This document shows, piece by piece, positions 17,328 through 26,983 of a stretch of DNA of 64,000 nt. Source of the stretch: Nocardia colli (GTDB taxonomy: Bacteria; Actinomycetota; Actinomycetes; Mycobacteriales; Mycobacteriaceae). The notes beneath the pieces were generated by a model that did no database searches, was not told where the DNA came from, and worked only from the letters and a program-made list of their open reading frames with translations. A program made the position numbers and the translations under genes. Positions within the stretch are counted from its first letter, which is position 1. Every line of letters begins with the position of its first letter. The stretch is from contig NZ_VXLC01000011.1 in NCBI RefSeq assembly GCF_008704205.1, forward strand, positions 62,001-126,000, in the 5' to 3' direction.

Positions 17328-17877
17328 CCTACCGATCCGGGCTCGGTTCCGGCTCGGCAGCGCGCTCGGATCCGGCCCGATATGACCAGCGGCGGCGGCC
17401 GTGACGACCCCTCGGAATCGTCACCCGCCGCCTTTGCTGTCTCCGCCGTCATGCCGCTGACCTGGGCGGAGCAACTCGCGGGGGGCGGATTTGAAGTAGC
17501 CGACCGCGTCGGGCATACTGTTCGGGTTGCCTTGTACCAGTGCCGTGCCTGTTTCCGTGTGAGACGGGATGGCTAGGCGAGGCGAGTACCAACAATCGTG
17601 TACCTCATCGGGTCAACCGGTGTGGGTACGTCCGGGAACACGGTTCCAGGCCTGAGATGAAGTTCTATCCGGGGCCGAGGAATGAGCGGATGGGCGACAC
17701 GCCCGACCGCGTGGACCGGAGAACCATGACAGATGAACAGCGGCGAGGATCGAGCATGCGTGCTCGGTCGCGGTCTCTCGTGAGACGTCTTCGTGTGTTC
17801 GGGCTGTGCAAATTGAGGGTGGTACGGAAGCCAGCTTCCGGATCACGAAGGTATAAGCGGAGAAAAGGACACTTAGC
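17328..17877 (+). other. Promoter region and long leader of the S10 operon
   Basis: A 550-base gap between the small secreted gene and rpsJ. The first half holds the promoter at 17491-17519. The rest is an untranslated leader with several short complementary stretches, for example around CCGTGTGAGACGG near 17553. Open frames in it have no ribosome-binding site and run into rpsJ out of frame. Autoregulation by a ribosomal protein is possible but no known leader structure is recognised. Confidence 0.5.
17491..17519 (+). promoter_or_regulatory. Promoter of the S10 ribosomal operon
   Basis: TTGAAG (17491-17496) and CATACT (17514-17519) with an ideal 17-base spacer, close to the SigA-type consensus. 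Transcription would start near 17526, giving a leader of about 350 bases before rpsJ. Confidence 0.7.
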
Positions 17878-18183
17878 GTGGCGGGACAGAAGATCCGCAT
17901 CAGGCTCAAGGCCTACGACCACGAGGCGATCGACGCGTCAGCGCGCAAGATCGTTGAGACGGTGACCCGCACTGGGGCCCGTGTCGTCGGGCCGGTGCCG
18001 TTGCCGACCGAGAAGAACGTGTACTGCGTCATCCGTTCGCCGCACAAGTACAAGGACTCGCGCGAGCACTTCGAGATGCGTACGCACAAGCGGCTTATCG
18101 ACATCCTCGACCCGACGCCGAAGACGGTCGACGCGCTGATGCGCATCGACCTGCCGGCCAGCGTCGACGTCAACATTCAGTGA
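17878..18183 (+). CDS. rpsJ: 30S ribosomal protein S10
   Basis: First gene of the operon; 101 residues beginning [18 protein letters not shown], the standard S10 start, with the loop [21 protein letters not shown]10 binds the head of the 30S subunit, and also acts with NusB in antitermination. GTG start, preceded by AAAGGA about 9 bases upstream. Confidence 0.98.
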   Translation: MAGQKIRIRLKAYDHEAIDASARKIVETVTRTGARVVGPVPLPTEKNVYCVIRSPHKYKDSREHFEMRTHKRLIDILDPTPKTVDALMRIDLPASVDVNIQ

Positions 18184-18197
18184 CGGGGACTGGAGAT

Positions 18198-18863
18198 ATG
18201 ACTGACAACAAGAACAGGCCCGCGGCAGGCATCCTGGGCACCAAGCTCGGGATGACCCAGGTGTTCGACGAGAAGAATCGCGTCGTTCCCGTGACCGTCA
18301 TCAAGGCCGGACCGAACGTAATCACCCAGATCCGCACCGTGGAGCGCGACGGCTACAGCGCCGTTCAGGTCGCTTTCGGCGCCATCGACCCGCGCAAGGT
18401 GAACAAGCCGGTCTCCGGCCAGTTCGCCAAGGCCGGTGTCACGCCGCGCCGGCACGTTGCCGAGATCCGCGTCGCCGACGCGTCCACCTTCGAGGTCGGC
18501 CAGGAGATCAACGCCGACGTCTTCGAAGAGGGCGCCTACGTCGACGTGACGGGTACCAGCAAGGGCAAGGGCTTCGCCGGCACCATGAAGCGTCACGGCT
18601 TCGCCGGTCAGGGCGCCTCGCACGGTGCGCAGGCTGTGCACCGTCGCCCCGGCTCCATCGGTGGCTGCGCCACCCCCGGCCGCGTGTTCAAGGGCATGCG
18701 CATGTCGGGTCGCATGGGTAACGACCGCGTCACCACGCAGAACCTCTCGGTTCACAAGGTCGACGCCGAAAACGGCCTGCTGCTGATCAAGGGAGCGATC
18801 CCGGGTCGTCGCGGCAACGTCGTGATCGTCAAGAGCGCAGTGAAGGGTGGTGCGCACGCATGA
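18198..18863 (+). CDS. rplC: 50S ribosomal protein L3
   Basis: 221 residues; [20 protein letters not shown] at the N-terminus and the HGSK-type loop [21 protein letters not shown]3 is an early assembly protein near the peptidyl-transferase centre. ATG 18198 follows GGAGAT. Its end overlaps rplD by four bases (ATGA). Confidence 0.98.
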   Translation: MTDNKNRPAAGILGTKLGMTQVFDEKNRVVPVTVIKAGPNVITQIRTVERDGYSAVQVAFGAIDPRKVNKPVSGQFAKAGVTPRRHVAEIRVADASTFEVGQEINADVFEEGAYVDVTGTSKGKGFAGTMKRHGFAGQGASHGAQAVHRRPGSIGGCATPGRVFKGMRMSGRMGNDRVTTQNLSVHKVDAENGLLLIKGAIPGRRGNVVIVKSAVKGGAHA

Positions 18864-19534
18864 CCAGCCTCGAGAAGAAGGCCAACCTGAGCCTGCCGGT
18901 CAAGGAACTGGGCGGCAAGACCAATGGCACCGTCGAGCTCCCCGCGGAGATCTTCGACGTGACCGCGAACATCTCGCTGATGCACCAGGTGGTCATCGCG
19001 CAGCTGGCCGCGGCCCGTCAGGGCACGCACTCCACCAAGACCCGCGGTGAAGTCCGCGGTGGTGGCAAGAAGCCGTACCGGCAGAAGGGCACCGGCCGCG
19101 CCCGTCAGGGCTCGACCCGCGCGCCGCAGTTCACCGGTGGTGGCGTCGTGCACGGCCCGCAGCCGCGCGACTACAGCCAGCGCACCCCCAAGAAGATGAT
19201 CCGCGCCGCACTGCGTGGAGCACTTTCGGACCGGGCGCGCAACGAGCGCATCCACGTGATCACCGAACTGGTTGCCGGGCAGGCCCCGTCGACCAAGACG
19301 GCCAAGAGCTTCCTCGCGGAGCTGTCGGACCGCAAGAAGTTCCTCCTCGTCCTCGGACGTGAGGACCTCGCGGCCTGGAAGAGCGTGCAGAACCTCGAGT
19401 TCGTGCACCCGATCGCGCCGGACCAGCTCAACACCTATGACGTGCTGGAAAGCGACGAGGTCGTGTTCAGCGTGGAGGCACTCAACGCCTTCGTGCACGG
19501 CCCCGCCGAGGCGGCACAGGAGGAGAGCAAGTGA
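18860..19534 (+). CDS. rplD: 50S ribosomal protein L4
   Basis: 224 residues with the conserved extended loop [20 protein letters not shown] that reaches into the exit tunnel. L4 is also the translational autoregulator of S10 operons in enterobacteria; no matching site is recognised here. It overlaps both rplC and rplW by four bases. Confidence 0.98.
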   Translation: MTSLEKKANLSLPVKELGGKTNGTVELPAEIFDVTANISLMHQVVIAQLAAARQGTHSTKTRGEVRGGGKKPYRQKGTGRARQGSTRAPQFTGGGVVHGPQPRDYSQRTPKKMIRAALRGALSDRARNERIHVITELVAGQAPSTKTAKSFLAELSDRKKFLLVLGREDLAAWKSVQNLEFVHPIAPDQLNTYDVLESDEVVFSVEALNAFVHGPAEAAQEESK

Positions 19535-19836
19535 CCACCATCGCCGACCCCCGCGACATCCTGCTGGCGCCGGTCATCTCGGAGAAGTCCTACGGACTCA
19601 TCGAGGAAGGCACCTACACCTTCATCGTGCACCCGGATTCCAACAAGACGCAGATCAAGATCGCCGTCGAGAAGGTCTTCGGTGTCACGGTTACCAGCGT
19701 CAACACCGCCAACCGTCAGGGCAAGCGCAAGCGGACCCGCTTCGGTTACGGCAAGCGCAAGAACACCAAGCGCGCGCTCGTGACCATCTCGGCCGACAGC
19801 AAGCCCATCGAGATCTTCGGAGGCCCGGTCGCGTAA
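19531..19836 (+). CDS. rplW: 50S ribosomal protein L23
   Basis: 101 residues ([20 protein letters not shown] ... [18 protein letters not shown]). L23 sits at the tunnel exit and docks trigger factor and SRP. GTG start within the rplD stop (GTGA). Confidence 0.98.
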   Translation: MTTIADPRDILLAPVISEKSYGLIEEGTYTFIVHPDSNKTQIKIAVEKVFGVTVTSVNTANRQGKRKRTRFGYGKRKNTKRALVTISADSKPIEIFGGPVA

Positions 19837-19869
19837 GCGCCTGGGACTCCAGAAAGAAGAGAAGAACTC

Positions 19870-20709
19870 ATGGCAATTCGTAAGTACAAGCCGACAACCC
19901 CGGGTCGCCGCGGGTCGTCCGTTTCGGACTTCGCTGAGATCACTCGGTCTACCCCCGAGAAGTCGCTGATCCGTCCGCTGCACAGCAAGGGTGGTCGTAA
20001 TGCGCACGGTCGCATCACCACCCGGCACCGCGGTGGCGGCCACAAGCGTGCCTACCGTCTGATCGACTTCCGTCGACTGGACAAGGACGGCATCCCGGCC
20101 AAGGTCGCGCACATCGAGTACGACCCGAACCGCACGGCGAACATCGCGCTGCTGCACTTCGCGGACGGCGAGAAGCGCTACATCATCGCGCCCAAGGGCA
20201 TCGCGCAGGGCACCCCGATCGAGTCCGGCCCCACGGCCGACATCAAGCCGGGCAACAACCTGCCGCTGCGCAACATCCCGACCGGTACCACGATCCACAA
20301 CGTGGAACTGCGTCCGGGCGGCGGCGCGAAGATGGCCCGTTCGGCCGGATCCAGCATCCAGCTGCTCGGTAAGGAAGGCACCTACGCCACGCTGCGTATG
20401 CCCTCCGGCGAAATCCGCCGCGTCGACGTGCGCTGCCGCGCCACCGTCGGCGAGGTCGGCAACGCCGAGCAGTCGAACATCAACTGGGGCAAGGCCGGCC
20501 GTATGCGCTGGAAGGGCCGTCGCCCCACCGTCCGTGGTGTCGTGATGAACCCGGTCGACCACCCGCACGGTGGTGGTGAGGGCAAGACCTCCGGTGGTCG
20601 CCACCCGGTCTCGCCGTGGGGACAGCCGGAAGGCCGCACCCGCAAGCCCAACCGTCCGAGCGACAAGCTCATCGTCCGCCGCCGCAAGTCCGGCAAGAAC
20701 AAGCGCTGA
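19870..20709 (+). CDS. rplB: 50S ribosomal protein L2
   Basis: 279 residues; [14 protein letters not shown] at the start and the highly conserved [20 protein letters not shown] near the C-terminus, whose His lies near the peptidyl-transferase centre. The ATG follows AAGAAGAGAAGA. 33 bases separate it from rplW. Confidence 0.98.
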   Translation: MAIRKYKPTTPGRRGSSVSDFAEITRSTPEKSLIRPLHSKGGRNAHGRITTRHRGGGHKRAYRLIDFRRLDKDGIPAKVAHIEYDPNRTANIALLHFADGEKRYIIAPKGIAQGTPIESGPTADIKPGNNLPLRNIPTGTTIHNVELRPGGGAKMARSAGSSIQLLGKEGTYATLRMPSGEIRRVDVRCRATVGEVGNAEQSNINWGKAGRMRWKGRRPTVRGVVMNPVDHPHGGGEGKTSGGRHPVSPWGQPEGRTRKPNRPSDKLIVRRRKSGKNKR

Positions 20710-20724
20710 AGGAGGAGGTAAGAA

Positions 20725-21006
20725 ATGCCACGCAGCCTCAAGAAAGGCCCGTTCGTCGACGACCACCTCCTCGCGAAGGTGGACGTGCAGAACGAGAAGG
20801 GCACGAAGCAGGTCATCAAGACCTGGTCGCGTCGTTCGACCATCATCCCCGATTTCATCGGTCACACCTTCGCCGTCCATGACGGTCGCAAGCACGTGCC
20901 GGTGTTCGTCTCGGACAACATGGTCGGGCACAAGCTCGGTGAGTTCGCGCCGACCAGGACGTTCAAGAGCCACATCAAGGACGACCGGAAGAGCAAGCGG
21001 CGATGA
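20725..21006 (+). CDS. rpsS: 30S ribosomal protein S19
   Basis: 93 residues ([19 protein letters not shown] ... [15 protein letters not shown]). Binds 16S rRNA in the head with S13. Preceded by a very strong ribosome-binding site GGAGGAGG. Overlaps rplV by four bases. Confidence 0.98.
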   Translation: MPRSLKKGPFVDDHLLAKVDVQNEKGTKQVIKTWSRRSTIIPDFIGHTFAVHDGRKHVPVFVSDNMVGHKLGEFAPTRTFKSHIKDDRKSKRR

Positions 21007-21404
21007 CGACTGACACTCAGAATCCGACTGCACGCGCGACGGCCAAGCACGTTCGCGTGACCCCGATGAAGGCTCGCCGAGTCGTGGACCTGGTCCGCGG
21101 CAAGCGAGTCGAGGACGCCCTGGCGATCCTGAAGTTCGCGCCGCAGGCCGCGAGCGAGCCGGTGGCCAAGGTCGTGGCCAGTGCCGCGGCGAACGCCGAG
21201 AACAACCTCGGCCTGAACCCGGCCACCCTGGTCATCTCGACGGCCTACGTCGACGAGGGTGCGACCATGAAGCGGTTCCAGCCGCGCGCCCAGGGTCGTG
21301 CGTTCCGCATTCGCAAGCGCACCAGCCACATCACCATCGAGGTCGAGAGCATCCCCACCGCCGGTGGAGCAACTCGCAACCGCCGGAAGGGAGGGGCAAA
21401 GTAA
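21003..21404 (+). CDS. rplV: 50S ribosomal protein L22
   Basis: 133 residues ([20 protein letters not shown] ... [18 protein letters not shown]). Its beta-hairpin lines the exit tunnel and is where macrolide resistance changes occur; the hairpin sequence looks ordinary here. It directly abuts rpsC. Confidence 0.98.
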   Translation: MTTDTQNPTARATAKHVRVTPMKARRVVDLVRGKRVEDALAILKFAPQAASEPVAKVVASAAANAENNLGLNPATLVISTAYVDEGATMKRFQPRAQGRAFRIRKRTSHITIEVESIPTAGGATRNRRKGGAK

Positions 21405-22208
<804 letters not shown>

Positions 22209-22212
22209 CGCA

Positions 22213-22629
22213 ATGCTGATGCCTCGTAAGGTCAAGCACCGCAAGCAGCACCACCCCGGTCGTTCCGGCATGGCCAAGGGCGGCACCTCGGTGGCGTTCG
22301 GCGAGTTCGGGATCCAGGCGCTGGAGCCGGCTTACGTGACCAACCGGCAGATCGAGTCGGCACGTATCGCGATGACCCGCCACATCAAGCGTGGCGGCAA
22401 GATCTGGATCAACATCTACCCGGATCGCCCGCTCACCAAGAAGCCTGCCGAAACCCGCATGGGTTCCGGTAAGGGTTCGCCCGAGTGGTGGATCGCGAAC
22501 GTCAAGCCCGGCCGCGTGATGTTCGAGATGAGTTACCCCAATGAGGAGATCGCTCGCGAGGCCCTGCGCCGCGCGATGCACAAGCTCCCGATGAAGTGCA
22601 GGATCGTGACCAGGGAGGAGCAGTTCTGA
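22213..22629 (+). CDS. rplP: 50S ribosomal protein L16
   Basis: 138 residues ([20 protein letters not shown] ... [20 protein letters not shown]). Helps place the acceptor end of A-site tRNA. The ATG at 22213 lies 4 bases after the rpsC stop; longer upstream frames only overlap rpsC. Confidence 0.98.
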   Translation: MLMPRKVKHRKQHHPGRSGMAKGGTSVAFGEFGIQALEPAYVTNRQIESARIAMTRHIKRGGKIWINIYPDRPLTKKPAETRMGSGKGSPEWWIANVKPGRVMFEMSYPNEEIAREALRRAMHKLPMKCRIVTREEQF

Positions 22630-22868
22630 TGGCTACCGAAACACCGGCCGCAGAGCTCCGCGAGCTCACCGAAGAAGAGTTGGTGCAGAAGCTGCGCGAC
22701 TCCAAGGAAGAGCTGTTCAACCTGCGCTTCCAGATGGCGACGGGTCAGCTGGACAACAACCGTCGGCTGCGCGTGGTTCGTCACGAAATCGCGCGCATCT
22801 ACACGGTCATGCGCGAGCGCGAGCTCGGTCTGGCCTCCGGACCCGCTGACAAGGGAGATGCGGCATGA
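22629..22868 (+). CDS. rpmC: 50S ribosomal protein L29
   Basis: 79 residues; [20 protein letters not shown] and [18 protein letters not shown] are the two helices of L29, at the tunnel exit. TGATG joins it to rplP, and ATGA joins it to rpsQ. Confidence 0.97.
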   Translation: MATETPAAELRELTEEELVQKLRDSKEELFNLRFQMATGQLDNNRRLRVVRHEIARIYTVMRERELGLASGPADKGDAA

Positions 22869-23137
22869 CCGAACAGAAAGTCGAAGAGCGTAACAGCCGC
22901 AAGGTTCGCACCGGCTACGTCGTCTCGGACAAGATGAACAAGACGATCGTCGTCGAGCTGGAAGACCGTAACCGGCACAAGCTCTACGGCAAGATCATTC
23001 GCACCACCTCCAAGGTGAAGGCGCATGACGAGAACGAGATCGCCGGCATCGGCGACCGCGTCCAGCTGATGGAGACCCGACCGCTGTCGGCGACCAAGCG
23101 CTGGCGTCTGGTCGAGGTGCTGGAGAAGGCCAAGTAG
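22865..23137 (+). CDS. rpsQ: 30S ribosomal protein S17
   Basis: 90 residues ([39 protein letters not shown]). An early 16S-binding OB-fold protein. Last gene of this operon: a strong terminator follows, so rplN and later genes must be transcribed elsewhere. Confidence 0.98.
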   Translation: MTEQKVEERNSRKVRTGYVVSDKMNKTIVVELEDRNRHKLYGKIIRTTSKVKAHDENEIAGIGDRVQLMETRPLSATKRWRLVEVLEKAK

Positions 23138-23155
23138 CCTTCCCGGTCTGAAAGT

Positions 23156-23192
23156 CGAAGGCCCGCTTCCCGTTTCGGGAGGCGGGCCTTCG
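23156..23192 (+). terminator. Terminator of the S10 operon
   Basis: An 11-bp perfect outer stem CGAAGGCCCGC / GCGGGCCTTCG with an inner TCCCG-TTT-CGGGA hairpin, 18 bases after rpsQ, followed by a T-rich stretch (TCGTTTCC). Confidence 0.85.
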
Positions 23193-23217
23193 TCGTTTCC
23201 GGAAGGCGAGGTGAATC

Positions 23218-23250
23218 CACGTGATTTCCACGTGGACCACGTGATATCCT
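23218..23250 (+). promoter_or_regulatory. Triple CACGTG operator and -10 of the toxin-antitoxin pair
   Basis: CACGTG palindromes at 23218-23223, 23229-23234 and 23238-23243 (steps of 11 and 9 bases), running into a TATCCT -10 at 23245-23250. The antitoxin ATG is only 5 bases further, so the mRNA is probably leaderless. Repeated palindromes at the promoter suit autorepression by the antitoxin-toxin complex. Confidence 0.6.
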
Positions 23251-23255
23251 GTGGC

Positions 23256-23516
23256 ATGGCCAAAAGGAACCTGACGCTTCAGCTGGATGAAGAGGTGATC
23301 GCGCAGGCGAAGGTGATCGCGGCAAGGCAGGGAACCTCTGTCAGCGCGCTATTGGCGCAGCAGGTCCGCGAGATCGCCGCCGACTACGCCCGTTACGAGG
23401 CAGCGAGGGTGCAGGCGCTGGAGCTCATGGCGGAGGCGGCCGGGCGAGGAAGTGGTGGTCGCATCACGTGGCGTCGCGAAGACCTCTATGACCGTGACGA
23501 AGCTCTGGCTCGATGA
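23256..23516 (+). CDS. Antitoxin, ribbon-helix-helix type (VapB-like)
   Basis: An 86-residue protein. KRNLTLQLDEEVIAQAKVIA and RQGTSVSALLAQQVREIA give the strand-helix-helix of an RHH DNA-binding domain. The C-terminal tail (GRITWRREDLYDRDEALAR) is rich in charges and aromatic residues, as in antitoxins that wrap the toxin. The start ATG 23256 sits 5 bases after a -10 element. It overlaps the PIN toxin gene by ATGA. By known behaviour of the family it should neutralize the toxin and repress the operon. Confidence 0.88.
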   Translation: MAKRNLTLQLDEEVIAQAKVIAARQGTSVSALLAQQVREIAADYARYEAARVQALELMAEAAGRGSGGRITWRREDLYDRDEALAR

Positions 23517-23947
23517 ACTCGGAACGAGTCTTCATCGATACCAACATCCTGCTCTATGCCTACGAGGCCGGCGACAACAAGCGCAGCGCGATCGCGCGTG
23601 CCGTGCTTGCGGATCTGTGGGAGCGCAACGCCGGCTTGCTCAGTACCCAGGTCCTCCAGGAGTTCTATTCGGTCGCCACGCGCAAGTTCAAGCCACCGCT
23701 GAGCCCGGCCGAAGCGCGACGCGTCATCGCGCTGTACAGCGAATGGTGTGCCCGCGATACCGATCCGTTGATCGTCATGAACGCCTCATTCCTCGCTGAA
23801 CAACACACCGTGTCCTGGTGGGACGCGCTGATCATCGAGGCCGCGTGCCAGTCCGGCGCGAAATACCTACTGTCGGAAGATCTTCAGCACGGCCGCGACT
23901 TCCTCGGCCTCGAGGTCCGCAACCCCTTCCTCGAGCCGGCGAACTAG
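23513..23947 (+). CDS. PIN-domain toxin (VapC-like ribonuclease)
   Basis: A 144-residue PIN-domain protein. The acidic metal site is complete: Asp9 in FIDTNILLYAYE, Glu50 in STQVLQEFY, Asp104 in VSWWDALIIEAA and Asp123 in LLSEDLQHG. VapC toxins cut tRNA or rRNA when freed from their antitoxin; the target here is unknown. Four-base overlap with the antitoxin gene. The pair lies between the S10 operon and unrelated genes, consistent with an acquired module, though no mobile element is seen. Confidence 0.92.
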   Translation: MNSERVFIDTNILLYAYEAGDNKRSAIARAVLADLWERNAGLLSTQVLQEFYSVATRKFKPPLSPAEARRVIALYSEWCARDTDPLIVMNASFLAEQHTVSWWDALIIEAACQSGAKYLLSEDLQHGRDFLGLEVRNPFLEPAN

Positions 23948-24059
23948 TCGGACGCGCGCAGTGCGCCCATCGCTGCTTGTAGTGTCGTATTGACGGCGAT
24001 CGAAGACTGCGTCCGTGCATCTGGCTCGGCGGCGGTCGGCCGATGCGGAGGTGGGATTG

Positions 24060-24866
24060 TTGGTGCAGCCATATGATCGGGCGCTGTTGCGGAAGCATCT
24101 GCTACAGACTCGGATAGCGGGGGATGTCGCGACACCGCGCGAGGGGAACCTGGCGCACTACCGGCGGATGGTCGCGAAGGACCCCGGATATCAATTCGGG
24201 CTGACGCTGAAGGATTGGACGTTCGACGAGACGCTGGACATGATGGCGCGGCTGTGCGGAGTCAATCCCGATCCGCGGCACCGGCAGGGGGCCGATACCA
24301 TCGGCGTCGACCTGACCATCGCGGCGCTCGACGAGATGGGCGCCAGAATCGGGCAGGCCGCACGTGATCAACAGACGGTGTTGCTGGCGACCGGTCATCC
24401 GGGACCGCTCATGGGTGTCTATCGAGCCGTCGAGGATGCGCTGCACGCCGCGGGCTGCACGATCCTGACCCCCGCCGCCGGCTGGTCGTACCAGGTCATC
24501 ACCGCCAACGGCTCGCGGGTTCGCGAAATCGTCTACACCTCAGGCGTTGCCGCGCTCCGCACCGGCAGCCGGCTACAGCACACGCACGACCCGAACCCGA
24601 TGCAGGCCATGCTGCAAGAACTGCGCGACAGTCCGGAGCCACACCCCTGGCCCGACCTCGTCATGGCCGACCACGGCTGGGCCGGAACCGCGGGCGAAGC
24701 CGGCATCGACACCGTCGGATTCGCCGACTGCAACGACCCCGCGCTGTTCGCCGGGCATGCCGAGGGCAAGATCGCGGTCACCGTTCCGCTCGACGACGGC
24801 GTCTTCCCCGAGTACTACGAACCCATGATCGACTACCTGCTCGACCGCGCCGGACTCACGAACTGA
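24060..24866 (+). CDS. Actinobacterial phosphatase-family protein (PF15698-like)
   Basis: A protein of about 268 residues matching the actinobacterial 'phosphatase' family (histidinol-phosphatase-like annotation). Recognisable stretches are LLATGHPGPLMGVYRAVEDA, TPAAGWSYQV, LVMADHGWAGTAGEAGIDTV and GFADCNDPALFAGHAEGKIA; acidic and His residues in ADHGWAG and GFADCND are candidates for the metal site. The start is uncertain: GGAGG at 24047-24051 serves TTG 24057, TTG 24060 or GTG 24063; the frame extends to GTG 24015. A single gene; substrate unknown. Confidence 0.8.
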   Translation: MVQPYDRALLRKHLLQTRIAGDVATPREGNLAHYRRMVAKDPGYQFGLTLKDWTFDETLDMMARLCGVNPDPRHRQGADTIGVDLTIAALDEMGARIGQAARDQQTVLLATGHPGPLMGVYRAVEDALHAAGCTILTPAAGWSYQVITANGSRVREIVYTSGVAALRTGSRLQHTHDPNPMQAMLQELRDSPEPHPWPDLVMADHGWAGTAGEAGIDTVGFADCNDPALFAGHAEGKIAVTVPLDDGVFPEYYEPMIDYLLDRAGLTN

Positions 24867-25075
24867 TCGGTGGGGCGTCGCCGCGTACGAATTGTGCAGC
24901 CGCGCACGGTATCGCTAGCAGTGACGTACGCGGCAGGCGGAAAGGTGCGCCGCAGTTGGGGTGAAAGGTGAACTACCGCTTGCGTGTTGAGTGGTTGGCC
25001 GAGTGTGCCGATGGGGGTTGAATTCATGGGATAAATCGCTGGCGGGTTGTCGGTGGGGCGTGACAAGCTCGGTTG

Positions 25076-26287
25076 GTGCGGTCCTATCGGGTGGTTTTGT
25101 CGAGTGCGGCGGTGCGGAATGTACTGCTGCTCGGGGCCTTGGTGCGTATCCCGTTTTTCGCCGGGGCCGTGCTGCTCGCGTTGCACGTCGTGCAGACGCT
25201 GCACGGATCGTATGTGCAGGCCGGAGCGCTGAGCACGATCGTCACCGTGTGCATCGCGCTGAGCGGACCCTGGCGCGGGCGGCTGCTCGACCGATTCGGA
25301 CTGCGCCGCACCATCGCGCCGTCCATCCTGATCGGCGCGGTGTGCTGGTCGATCGCGCCGTTCGTCGACTACGTTCCGCTGCTCATCCTGGCCGCCATCG
25401 CGGGCCTGTTCGACGTGCCGATCTTCACCGTGGTCCGGCAGGCGGTCATCGCCGCGACCACCGAGCAGAACCGCCAGCCCGCGCTCGCGCTGGAAGCGGT
25501 GTCCGTCGAATGCGCGTTCATGGTCGGACCGATCGTCGGCGTCGCCGCCGCGGGCATCTGGTCGACCACCATGGTGTTGTTCTTCGTCCAAATGACTTTG
25601 GTGCTCGCGGGCATTCTGCTGTGGGTCCGCAACCCACCCCTGCGTTCCGCCGCCGACGCCGACCGCGCGAGCTCGGTCGCCGTCCCGCGCCGCAGCTGGT
25701 TCCGCCTCGAGTTCGTCGCCCTGTGCGTCGGCGCGAGCGCGGCCATCGCGGTCCTCGCCGGCTCGGAACTGACCTTCGTCTCCGCCATCCGTGAGTTCGA
25801 GGCGCAGCAATGGCTCGGCGTGGTCCTGGCCGTCTGGGGCTTCGGCTCGATCGTCGGCGGCCTCATCTACGGCGCCCTGCACCGCCCCATCTCGACCTAC
25901 CTCCTGCTCGCCGGCCTCGGCGCGGTCACCATCCCGATGTGCTTCGCCATCGGTCCGATCTCCCTCGCGATCACCGGCCTTGTCGCCGGATTCTTCTGTG
26001 CCCCAACGATTACCGCCTCCATCGATCAAATGAGCCGAGTGGTCCCCGAAGGCGGTCGCGGTGAAGCCATCGGCTGGCACAGCGCCGCCCTCACCCTCGG
26101 CAACGGCATCGGCAGCTCCGTGGCCGGCATCGCCATCGACGCCGGCGGCTTCCCCGCGGGCTTCGGCGCGGCCGCGGCCCTCGGCCTGATCATCGGCCTC
26201 GGCATCCCGCTCCTCCTCGCCCTGCGCGAACGCCGCCGCCCCGCGATCCGGAAGGAACCGGCCGCAGCCGGCCAAATCGGCGCCTGA
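25076..26287 (+). CDS. MFS transporter
   Basis: A 403-residue inner-membrane protein with about 12 hydrophobic helices. The loop between TM2 and TM3 carries GPWRGRLLDRFGLRRT, the MFS motif A region. It looks like a drug/metabolite efflux member; substrate unknown. The start is GTG 25076 (VRSYRVVLSSAAVRN) or the preceding TTG 25073; neither has a clear ribosome-binding site. Codon use near the 3' end is very C-rich at third positions. The 210 bases before it hold no gene. Confidence 0.85.
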   Translation: MRSYRVVLSSAAVRNVLLLGALVRIPFFAGAVLLALHVVQTLHGSYVQAGALSTIVTVCIALSGPWRGRLLDRFGLRRTIAPSILIGAVCWSIAPFVDYVPLLILAAIAGLFDVPIFTVVRQAVIAATTEQNRQPALALEAVSVECAFMVGPIVGVAAAGIWSTTMVLFFVQMTLVLAGILLWVRNPPLRSAADADRASSVAVPRRSWFRLEFVALCVGASAAIAVLAGSELTFVSAIREFEAQQWLGVVLAVWGFGSIVGGLIYGALHRPISTYLLLAGLGAVTIPMCFAIGPISLAITGLVAGFFCAPTITASIDQMSRVVPEGGRGEAIGWHSAALTLGNGIGSSVAGIAIDAGGFPAGFGAAAALGLIIGLGIPLLLALRERRRPAIRKEPAAAGQIGA

Positions 26288-26347
26288 ATCCTTAAGCCGA
26301 CCCCTCTGTAGTGCACCGATAAATCGGGCATCAACAGGGTCTTGCGC

Positions 26348-26357
26348 TATACGTATA
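26348..26357. promoter_or_regulatory. Palindrome TATACGTATA, candidate operator for the EXLDI-MMPL unit
   Basis: A perfect AT-rich 10-bp palindrome, standing out in GC-rich DNA, within a wider CTATA...TATAG symmetry (26347-26370). It lies about 160 bases upstream of the EXLDI gene and is the only obvious regulatory structure in that gap. Confidence 0.4.
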
Positions 26358-26514
26358 CATCTACATATAGTTGGCCAAGACGGAACGCCTGACGCAGGCG
26401 GTCCGGCGCAACGGATACACGGCAGATCTGTTGGGGGTCGACGGGAACGCATGAGGGGTTCGTCGACTGCTAAGTCTATGCGCGCATGCGCACTCATTTA
26501 TGAATGGAGTCATC

Positions 26515-26949
26515 ATGGAATCGCAGCACGCGGTGGATGAGGTTGTGCACTTCGAGAAGGGGGACTCCGACGAGTTCCGCGAAGTCGTGGTGAAGGTGGG
26601 GCCCGGGGGCGGGCGGGCGCAGCGGTTCGCCGGCCGCCTGCTGGCGGAGTCGACACAGTTCACCAGGGTCGGCGTTGAGCAGGTCCGGGTCTATCTGAGT
26701 CGCAAGGGCAAGTACGCGGTGCACAAGCAGACCACGGACTGGACCGACTTCTCGGTGATGACCGACTGGGTCAAAGACCTGAAGAAGGACTGGCGCAACG
26801 GTTTCGACCTCGAGGATCAGAGCTGGGGCGATTCCACGCTGCAGGTGCTGGATTCGGTGGCGGAACTGCACGACCGGGTTCCGCTGAAGATCTACCGCAC
26901 GCTCGTCGACGTCACCGAACACCCGCCCATCGAGGATCTCGACATCTGA
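26515..26949 (+). CDS. EXLDI-family protein
   Basis: A 144-residue soluble protein ending in EDLDI, the C-terminal signature that names the EXLDI family. Other marks are VHFEKGDSDEFREVVVKVGP, RFAGRLLAESTQF and VDVTEHPPIEDLDI; the family has no established function. ATG 26515 follows GGAG at 6 bases and is preferred to ATG 26500, which has no ribosome-binding site. The MMPL transporter gene starts 34 bases after its stop on the same strand, so cotranscription is likely. Confidence 0.85.
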   Translation: MESQHAVDEVVHFEKGDSDEFREVVVKVGPGGGRAQRFAGRLLAESTQFTRVGVEQVRVYLSRKGKYAVHKQTTDWTDFSVMTDWVKDLKKDWRNGFDLEDQSWGDSTLQVLDSVAELHDRVPLKIYRTLVDVTEHPPIEDLDI

Positions 26950-26983
26950 GCTGCGGCTCGGATACCGAAAGGACTTGTCCCCC

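Noticed and set aside
17540-17965. Open frame in the S10 leader
   Set aside because: No ribosome-binding site, basic low-complexity product, and it overlaps rpsJ out of frame. It is better read as untranslated leader.
23156-23947. Mobile element carrying the toxin-antitoxin pair
   Set aside because: No transposase, terminal inverted repeats or target duplication were seen around it.
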